A DNA stretch of 43,692 nt, from contig CAIXGW010000350.1 of NCBI GenBank assembly GCA_903919145.1, positions 1 through 43,692 on the forward strand, written 5' to 3'. The position numbers and the translations under genes are program-made. The notes below the pieces were generated by a model. The model had not been told where the DNA came from and searched no databases. It saw nothing but the letters and a program-made list of their open reading frames with translations. This DNA is from an uncultured Myxococcales bacterium. Lineage in GTDB: Bacteria > Myxococcota_A > UBA9042. Shown in pieces: positions 38,068 to 43,692 of this stretch. Position 1 is the stretch's first letter. Every line of letters starts with the position of its first letter.

Positions 38068-39663
38068 CTACTGGACCAGCGTTGCCCAGTCATCGACATA
38101 CACGGTGGCTGAGCCGGCAAAGGCGGGCGGCACGTCGTACAACCGGACAAACCCGCGGACAAATGCTGCCTCGGCGGGCGCGGTGTAGGCAAAGCTGACC
38201 TGGGTCCAGTCGGCGGCGTCCAGGGTGTAGGTTGTGCTGAACTGCGAGCTCACCACCGTGGTCTGGTCGGCCTTGTAGAAGGTCAGGCTCATGCGGCCGC
38301 GGCCGGCGGGGTCATTGTCAAAGATCCACGCGGAAACCGAGACTTTCTGGCCAGGCTGCACGGCGATGTACTGGCCGGCGACAAAGTCCTGGTTGTCGGC
38401 AGAGGTCCAGGTCAGCTTGCAGGAGGCCACGCCGCTCTTCTTGCTCAAGGTGGTGCGAGTCGCCGCCAAGGCCGCGCCGACTTTGGTGAAATCGGGCGGA
38501 GGATCGGCGTCGCTTGCCTCTTCAAAGCCCCAGTTGCTCTGGTCGTACACCGGTGCCGCGCCGCACTTGCTGACGTTGACGTTGGTCAAATCGGCGGGGC
38601 CGTTGAGCAGGTGGATGCGGTGGCTGGTGCCAAACTGGGTGATGGCGCCCGACTTGAGGTCAAACGTCGCTCCGGCGCAGAGGTTGGAGGCGCCGTCGAC
38701 GCGCAGGATCTGCTCGCCGGCCCCGGCTGCGACAATCACGCCGTCAAAGCCAGAGAGCTGCTTGACCACAAGGCCGGTGCCGATCACGGCGCGACTCTCA
38801 TAGGCTTCGCCGACCATGTCTTTGCTGATGATGTTGAGGTTCAACTGGGTCGCGGCTGCGTCGGCGATGTCGATGACCGTCAAGCTGTCTACCCCGGTGA
38901 TCTCCTGCTGGCCGTTGTAGGTGGCGTACTTGGTGACGTGCAGGTTGACCAGGTCGCCGACCTTGGGCTTGGTCACCGTGTTGGGGTTGAGGTAGACCAT
39001 CATGCCGCGCGAGATCGAGCCATCGTAGAGAAAAAAGCCCATACCGAATACATGGGTAACGATCTGTTTTTCAAGATAGAAGTCGACGACCCCCTCGGTG
39101 CACGCCAGCAGCGACTTGATGTTCTTGCCGGCGCCGCAGGTGTTGACGGCCGGCACGTCAGCCACGTCTTTGGCAACATCGGCCGCGGTGTCGGGCTTGA
39201 CGTCGGCCATGGTGTCGGGCTGCACATCGGCAACCGCGTCGGGCTTGGCGTCGGGCTGCACATCGCCGATCGTGTCGGGCGCGATGTCGGGCTGCACATC
39301 CCCAGCGACTTCTTGTTTCGCGTCGGGCCCGGGCGTGTCGGGCTGGCCGGCGTCGGTCTCGCCACCGGACAGATCCGGCTGCGGCGAGTCAAGCTGGGCG
39401 AGGTCTGTCTGGGCAGTGTCCAGGACGCTGGTGTCCGAGCCTGTGGCGTCGACCTTGGATGCGTCGCCCACGCCTGAGTCGGCCCCGCCCGCGTCAGCGC
39501 CGCTGCTGGCATCTCCGGCGCCAGAGTCCCAACCAAGAGAGTCTGCGGCAGCATCCCAGACACCAACTGGCCCATAGCCGACACTTCCCGAGGGTCCGCA
39601 GCCCACCAGGGCGGCGCAGGCCCACCCAAGCGCGCTGCTTGCCACTACCGCAACTACTCTCAT
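38068..39663 (-). CDS. Large lipoprotein: Asp-rich linker, OB-fold-like and CBM-like domains
   Basis: A 531-residue exported lipoprotein (lipobox ALVGC, Cys22). Residues about 35-185 are a low-complexity linker of Asp, Ala, Pro, Thr and Val with recurring QPD, PDT and ADV units, typical of Myxococcota surface lipoproteins. A domain at about 190-365 (VGDLVNLHVTKYATYNGQQEITGV) resembles the OB-fold of DUF5689-like or nuclease-associated proteins. The C-terminal domain (about 375-531) resembles a carbohydrate-binding jelly roll (NWGFEEAS, VSAWIFDNDPAGRGRMSLTFY, VYVDDWATL). A GGGGAGAGG ribosome site directly precedes ATG 39663. A surface binding role is inferred only. Confidence 0.85.
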   Translation of the reverse strand: MRVVAVVASSALGWACAALVGCGPSGSVGYGPVGVWDAAADSLGWDSGAGDASSGADAGGADSGVGDASKVDATGSDTSVLDTAQTDLAQLDSPQPDLSGGETDAGQPDTPGPDAKQEVAGDVQPDIAPDTIGDVQPDAKPDAVADVQPDTMADVKPDTAADVAKDVADVPAVNTCGAGKNIKSLLACTEGVVDFYLEKQIVTHVFGMGFFLYDGSISRGMMVYLNPNTVTKPKVGDLVNLHVTKYATYNGQQEITGVDSLTVIDIADAAATQLNLNIISKDMVGEAYESRAVIGTGLVVKQLSGFDGVIVAAGAGEQILRVDGASNLCAGATFDLKSGAITQFGTSHRIHLLNGPADLTNVNVSKCGAAPVYDQSNWGFEEASDADPPPDFTKVGAALAATRTTLSKKSGVASCKLTWTSADNQDFVAGQYIAVQPGQKVSVSAWIFDNDPAGRGRMSLTFYKADQTTVVSSQFSTTYTLDAADWTQVSFAYTAPAEAAFVRGFVRLYDVPPAFAGSATVYVDDWATLVQ

Positions 39664-39753
39664 CCTCTCCCCTTTTCTGCCCGGTTGCGCCCGGCGCCGT
39701 GGCCTTGCCCCAGGGCATGCGACTCAGGTCTCGACCGCCAGAGTGTACACCAA

Positions 39754-39937
39754 GCCGGCGGCCCTTGGCACGCCCGGCTGGGGTCGTCAACTGCCAGTCG
39801 CCGGCGGCCCTTGGCACGCCCGGCTGGGGTCGTCAACTGCCAATCGCCGGCGGCCCTTGGCACGCCCGGCTGGGGTCGTCAACTGCCAATCGCCGGCGGC
39901 CCTTGGCACGCCCGACCGGGGTCGCCAACTGCCCATA
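39754..39937. repeat. 46-bp tandem repeat, four copies
   Basis: Units begin at 39754, 39800, 39846 and 39892 with GCCGGCGGCCC and have an exact period of 46 bp. The first three are almost identical (one A/G change) and the fourth is degenerate, with a trailing partial start at about 39938. It lies in the divergent gap between two lipoprotein genes, 62 bp before the lipase start. The period is not a multiple of three, which argues against coding. Confidence 0.9.
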
Positions 39938-39998
39938 GCCGACGGCCCGCAGTTGTGCGATGCTCGCCGACAGGACCGAATTCCCGACGGAGACCCGG

Positions 39999-42900
39999 AT
40001 GGCGAAACAAGTTGGCAGGTTGGGGTGGCGGCGCGCGACCCTGTTGGCGACCCTGGCGGCGTGGACCCTGGCGTGCGACCAAGAACCGCCGGTGCTGGCC
40101 GAAGCGACGCCCGCCGCCGTGACCGTCAAGCTCGATTTTGCCCACAAGCCCCTGCCCGAGGTGCCGCTGCCCATCGACTTGGCGACGCGCTACGACGCCG
40201 CTTCGCCGACCAGGCGCCGGCTGAATGCCTCGGTGCTGGCGACCACGGTCTTTGAGCGCGACACCCGCGAGCGCATCGACCGCATGGACGGCTGGGGCGT
40301 CTTCGCGCCGATTTCCATCCCGTTTTCTGGCGCCATCGACCCGATGTCGGTGCGCACGGCCCACGCGGACGGCTTTGACCATCCAGAGAATGACGCGATC
40401 TACGTGGTCGACCTGACGCCCGGGTCGCCGCAATACGGTCAGATCCAGGACCTGGACATCGGCCACGGGCAATACCCCACAACGCTGGAGGATCTCGACG
40501 GCTACTGGGAGCACGACGCCCGCGGCCAGACCCTGAGCGTGGCCCTGGAAGAAGTCGACGAAGACGCCAACGGCAACGGCGTGCTGGATGCCGGCGAAGA
40601 CAGCGATCTGGATGGCGTCTTGGACCAGCCCAACTACTTGCCGCCCTTTCAGGCCAAGACCAACCAGCCGGCCAAGACCGATCTGGTGGCCCGCGCCAAG
40701 GCCCAGATGCCGTTCTATGAGCGCGAGACCAACACCTTGCTAATCCGCCTGATGAAGCCGCTGCGCACCCGCACGACCTACGCGGTCTTGGTGACGCGGC
40801 GGGTCAAGGACGCCAAGGGTCAGCCGGTCGGCTCGCCCTTTCGCGGCGTCCACCACGCGGCCCAGTACGCAGCGCTGGAGACCCTGCCTGCGGTCTTGAG
40901 CCAGCACCCCAAGACCTTTGGCCAGCTGCGCGCAGAAGATCTAGCCTTTGCCTGGACTTTTACGACCGGCTCAGTGCTGCAGGACCTGCAGGCGGTGCGC
41001 AACGGCCTGTACGGCAGCGGCGTGCAGAGCCACCTGGCCAGCGAATTTCCCCCCGACCTGAGCAAGCTGTGGCCAGTGTGGGACAAGACGACCGACGACG
41101 ACGGCAAGTCCCGCACCCCCAACCTTTTTGTCATCCCTGGCGAGAAGATGTTGGACATTGTCAAGCTGATCTCTGCTGCCGGGATTGGCTTTGACATCAG
41201 CCCCGGCACCGCCTACGGCGACCGGGCCCTTGAGAGCCTGCAGTACGTTGACTTCCACGCCTTTGGCAGCTTCGCGACGCCGATGCTGATGCCGCGCAAG
41301 GACGCTCACGGCCAGTGGCTTTCCTACAACCAGATGAGCTGGCCCGACGATCTGGAGCACAAGCCGGCCAAGGCCAGCGCCGAGCAGGTCACCTTCTGGC
41401 TGGCGGTGCCGCGCAAAGAAGTCTCGCCGCGCAAAGACGGCAAGCCCGCCGGCGTGGTGATCCTGGGCCACGGCTACACCGGCAACAAGATGACAACTAT
41501 GCAATTTGCCGGATATTTTGCTCGCCACGGCTTGGCCACCTTGTGTCTGGAGAACGTCAGCCACGGCTTTGCCGGCCTGAGCAGCAGCGACATGGAGCTG
41601 ATTGAGGGCGTGCTGGGCAGCATCGGCCTGCCCGGGGTGCCGGCGGCCCTGACCGCCAACCGCAGCTGGGACCAGGACGGCGACGGCGAAGAGGACTCCG
41701 GTGGCGATTTCTGGACGGCCTACACCTTTCACACCCGCGACGTGCTGCGCCAATCCGCCGTCGACTACATGCAGCTGGTCAGGATCCTTCGCGCTTTTGA
41801 CGGCAAGCGCACCTGGGCCTTTGACAGCAACCACGACGGCAAGGTCGACGCCAAAGACATCGCCGGCGACTTTGACGGCGACGGCGTGGTCGACATCGGC
41901 GGCCCCGACGCGGGCGCCAGCGGCAAGGTGCCAATTGGCATGACCGGCTCGTCGCTGGGCGGGATGATGGCTGCGATCATGGGCGGTTGCGAGCCACACA
42001 TCAAAGCCGTGGTGCCAATGTGCGCCGGCGGCGGTCTGTCAGACGTGGGCGTGCGCTCGATCCAGGGCGGCGTGCGCGAAGCGGTGATGCTGCGGGTGAT
42101 GGGCCCGCTGTACATCGGTTACCCAGAGAAGGACGGCGTGACCACCATCAAGGCAGTGATGCCGCGGCTCAATGGCACGGCGCGGGTGCCGGTGGCCCAG
42201 GTGCCCACCCTGCAGCCAGGCGACTCGGTGCTGGTCGAAAACCTCAGCAACGGCGAGTACGACTGCGCGCGGGTGCTGCCCTCTGGCGGCTGGCGGGTGC
42301 ACATCGCTTCGTCGGTGGTGCGCGACCAGCCGGAAAAACACCGCCTGCGCTTCTTTGCCGGCGACGCCTTTGTGCCGGGGGTGCGCGACGAGGCCGAGGG
42401 CAAGGCCTGCAAGCTCAAGGCGGATGCCAAGCTACTGAACACGGTCGACAAGTTTGGGATGAATGTCGATTTTCATTTCCAGTCGGTGCCGCTGAAGTAC
42501 CTGCAGGGCCAGCCGCTGGCCCCGCTGGCCGAAGGCATGGGCCTGCACCGCGCCCGCCCCGAGCTGCGGCGCTTCTTGGGCTTTGCCCAGCTGGTGCTGG
42601 ATGCGGCCGATCCGGCGGTGCTGGCTCAGCATTTCCAGTCGGGTGAGATGAAATTTGCCAACGGCGACGTGGTAGATACCCACGCCATAGTGATGACGAC
42701 GATTGGCGACATGAACGTGCCGCCCTCTACCGGCGCCTCGATTGCCCGCGCCGCTGGCCTGTTGGACTACAAGACGCCGCGCGCCGAGTGGGGCAACCGC
42801 ACCACCGCCCAGGTGCTGGTCGACAACGCCGTGCTGGAAGGCGTAGACAAGATCCCCTACTGGAAAGCGGAGATCCCCTACATCGACGCGACCCAGCGCT

Positions 42901-43340
42901 CGGTGCACTTTGACGTAGAGGACCTGTCTGGCTCGGCGGCTCTCTCGGCCACCCCAGAGCAGGCGCCCTTTGGCCTGGGTCACGACGGTTTTGCCGCGCC
43001 GCGCCTGGCCACGCCGCTGTGGAAGTACGGACTTGGCAAAGACAAGTCCGGCGGCCTGTCGGGCGCCCTGTTTCCCTACGTGATCCCGACCGGCAAGCAC
43101 GACATCGACTTCCCCGGCGAGCAGACCGACCGCTCGGCCAAGACCTGCAAGCAGCCGGCCCACGCCCAGGATCCGGCGTGCCTGCAGGCGGCCAAGCAGG
43201 GCTACTTTGACCACGGCGCGCTGTTGATGGAGGGCATTGCCCGCTATATCGTCACGTCTGGCAAGGAGTTTCCGCTGCAGCCGTGCCAGTCGACCTGGAC
43301 CTGCCCGGGGATTCCACCGGTGCCGGCTGGCCGGTACTGA
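39999..43340 (+). CDS. Lipase-like alpha/beta-hydrolase lipoprotein with EF-hand-type calcium sites
   Basis: A 1113-residue exported lipoprotein (lipobox TLAC, Cys26). The N-terminal region (PLPEVPLPIDLATRYD, ISIPFSGAIDP) resembles the N-domain of bacterial virulence-factor lipases such as VolA. A hydrolase core follows: oxyanion-type GHGYTGNK (nt about 41467-41490) and the nucleophile elbow GSSLGG with Ser652. Calcium-binding, EF-hand/dockerin-like Asp-rich loops occur at about residues 187-209 (DEDANGNGVLDAGED), 558-566 (DQDGDGEED) and 609-632 (DSNHDGKVDAKD, DFDGDGVVD), the last two shortly before the nucleophile. A late Asp/His pair cannot be assigned with certainty. GGAG six bases before ATG 39999 fixes the start. 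Substrate unknown; lipid or lysophospholipid is a family guess. Confidence 0.88.
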   Translation: MAKQVGRLGWRRATLLATLAAWTLACDQEPPVLAEATPAAVTVKLDFAHKPLPEVPLPIDLATRYDAASPTRRRLNASVLATTVFERDTRERIDRMDGWGVFAPISIPFSGAIDPMSVRTAHADGFDHPENDAIYVVDLTPGSPQYGQIQDLDIGHGQYPTTLEDLDGYWEHDARGQTLSVALEEVDEDANGNGVLDAGEDSDLDGVLDQPNYLPPFQAKTNQPAKTDLVARAKAQMPFYERETNTLLIRLMKPLRTRTTYAVLVTRRVKDAKGQPVGSPFRGVHHAAQYAALETLPAVLSQHPKTFGQLRAEDLAFAWTFTTGSVLQDLQAVRNGLYGSGVQSHLASEFPPDLSKLWPVWDKTTDDDGKSRTPNLFVIPGEKMLDIVKLISAAGIGFDISPGTAYGDRALESLQYVDFHAFGSFATPMLMPRKDAHGQWLSYNQMSWPDDLEHKPAKASAEQVTFWLAVPRKEVSPRKDGKPAGVVILGHGYTGNKMTTMQFAGYFARHGLATLCLENVSHGFAGLSSSDMELIEGVLGSIGLPGVPAALTANRSWDQDGDGEEDSGGDFWTAYTFHTRDVLRQSAVDYMQLVRILRAFDGKRTWAFDSNHDGKVDAKDIAGDFDGDGVVDIGGPDAGASGKVPIGMTGSSLGGMMAAIMGGCEPHIKAVVPMCAGGGLSDVGVRSIQGGVREAVMLRVMGPLYIGYPEKDGVTTIKAVMPRLNGTARVPVAQVPTLQPGDSVLVENLSNGEYDCARVLPSGGWRVHIASSVVRDQPEKHRLRFFAGDAFVPGVRDEAEGKACKLKADAKLLNTVDKFGMNVDFHFQSVPLKYLQGQPLAPLAEGMGLHRARPELRRFLGFAQLVLDAADPAVLAQHFQSGEMKFANGDVVDTHAIVMTTIGDMNVPPSTGASIARAAGLLDYKTPRAEWGNRTTAQVLVDNAVLEGVDKIPYWKAEIPYIDATQRSVHFDVEDLSGSAALSATPEQAPFGLGHDGFAAPRLATPLWKYGLGKDKSGGLSGALFPYVIPTGKHDIDFPGEQTDRSAKTCKQPAHAQDPACLQAAKQGYFDHGALLMEGIARYIVTSGKEFPLQPCQSTWTCPGIPPVPAGRY

Positions 43341-43450
43341 GCGGCAAGCGAAGGTCACTTGGCCAGGTGCCGCCAGCCAAACTTGGATCACGGCCAGATG
43401 CGCGGGCAACTGCGCCGCCAGCGTGGCTGCTGCCGCTTGGTCGTAAGAGG

Positions 43451-43660
43451 GTGTTTACATAAGACCTCCGTGCCGTCGGCGGGCGCGGATTCGCGATTTA
43501 CCAGCAATTACGAGCCCTGCGGCTTGCCAAGAATTCGCCCGGCCAATGAAGTGGCGGGCTATCATAGCGCCGCCCGTCTTCACGGGCGGCCCGGTCTGGC
43601 CGTCTGCGGAGGCAGACGGCGTCATGATAGCCCGCTGCTTCAGCAGCCGGGTTGAAAACC
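43451..43660 (+). ncRNA. Candidate HEARO/omega-type structured RNA (IscB-like element left end)
   Basis: Gene-free sequence with dense nested stems: CCGTGCC/GGCGCGG (43468-43474 with 43482-43488); AGCC/GGCT (43513-43524); GCCC-GCCA/TGGC-GGGC around ATGAAG (43537-43559). A perfect 12-bp outer stem (43554-43565 with 43624-43635) encloses two 9-bp hairpins (43569-43577/43582-43590, loop CTTC; 43599-43607/43612-43620, loop GGAG). GCTGC/GCAGC (43634-43647) and GGTT-GAA-AACC follow. The third and fourth stems share bases, suggesting a pseudoknot or switch. Layout and sequence remind me of HEARO RNAs, which carry the guide at the 5' end and precede the RNA-guided nuclease gene iscB; that gene would start just beyond the window. 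This is recall, not a search. Alternative: a REP-type cruciform. Confidence 0.5.
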
Positions 43661-43692
43661 ATCTGAAACGACGCGCTATTGCCGCACAGGGA

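Noticed and set aside
39555..39585. Resemblance between lipoprotein coding sequence (AACTGGCCCATAGCCGAC) and the degenerate fourth 46-bp unit
   Set aside because: A short match within one gene end; possibly the origin of the array, but too short to claim.
39754..39937. CRISPR array
   Set aside because: Units are contiguous with no spacers; it is a simple tandem repeat.
40971..41999. 342-codon minus-strand frame inside the lipase-like gene
   Set aside because: Shadow of the EF-hand and hydrolase coding sequence; no ribosome site or family pattern.

Overview
The window is high-GC DNA (roughly two thirds G+C by eye). Its gene repertoire suggests a Myxococcota/deltaproteobacterial-type bacterium: soluble multi-PAS hybrid histidine kinases, Hanks-type Ser/Thr kinases with zinc-ribbon pseudokinase relatives, Asp-rich linkers behind lipoprotein signals, a Cys-rich lipoprotein with short internal repeats, and an EF-hand-bearing lipase-like lipoprotein. 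The lineage is an inference from gene content; no rRNA, tRNA or taxonomic marker is present.

Layout. Positions 1-2355 carry two minus-strand P-loop ATPases: a partial MPRHFNTAGP-type AAA protein and an AAA_14/DUF4143 protein whose -10 region lies beside and partly inside a perfect 16-bp inverted repeat. Positions 2756-16203 form a signalling island with five soluble histidine kinases (2756, 7858, 11459 and 12622 on minus, 14458) around one NtrC-type sigma-54 activator (12825). The island holds seven receiver domains but only one HPt domain and one DNA-binding output, which suggests a converging phosphorelay. Positions 16398-20141 carry a zinc-ribbon pseudokinase and an active Ser/Thr kinase with a TPR-like tail, both on minus. 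A nested-palindrome, REP-like repeat occurs three times, at 9995, 10133 and 20173.

Positions 20372-22269 are panB-panC (pantothenate synthesis). They are followed by a Tat/lipoprotein molybdopterin oxidoreductase (minus), a large GT39-like membrane glycosyltransferase and a second zinc-ribbon pseudokinase with a transmembrane segment. A DUF4160-DUF2442 pair (28864-29398) is bracketed by 36-bp direct repeats. The minus-strand block 29720-34505 holds an atypical zinc-finger SDR protein, an acyl-CoA carboxylase beta subunit (pccB-like), a chimeric pseudogene joining a kinase N-lobe to a LiaF-like C-terminus, and a CPBP-family membrane protease.

Positions 34662-37527 are a translationally coupled operon of an HD-GYP regulator and two lipoproteins. 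Two minus-strand envelope genes, a 46-bp tandem repeat and a 1113-residue lipase-like lipoprotein follow. The last 240 bases hold a strongly structured, gene-free sequence with nested stems. It resembles a HEARO/omega RNA at the left end of an IscB-type element, whose nuclease gene would lie just beyond the window. That identification is from memory of the family and unverified.
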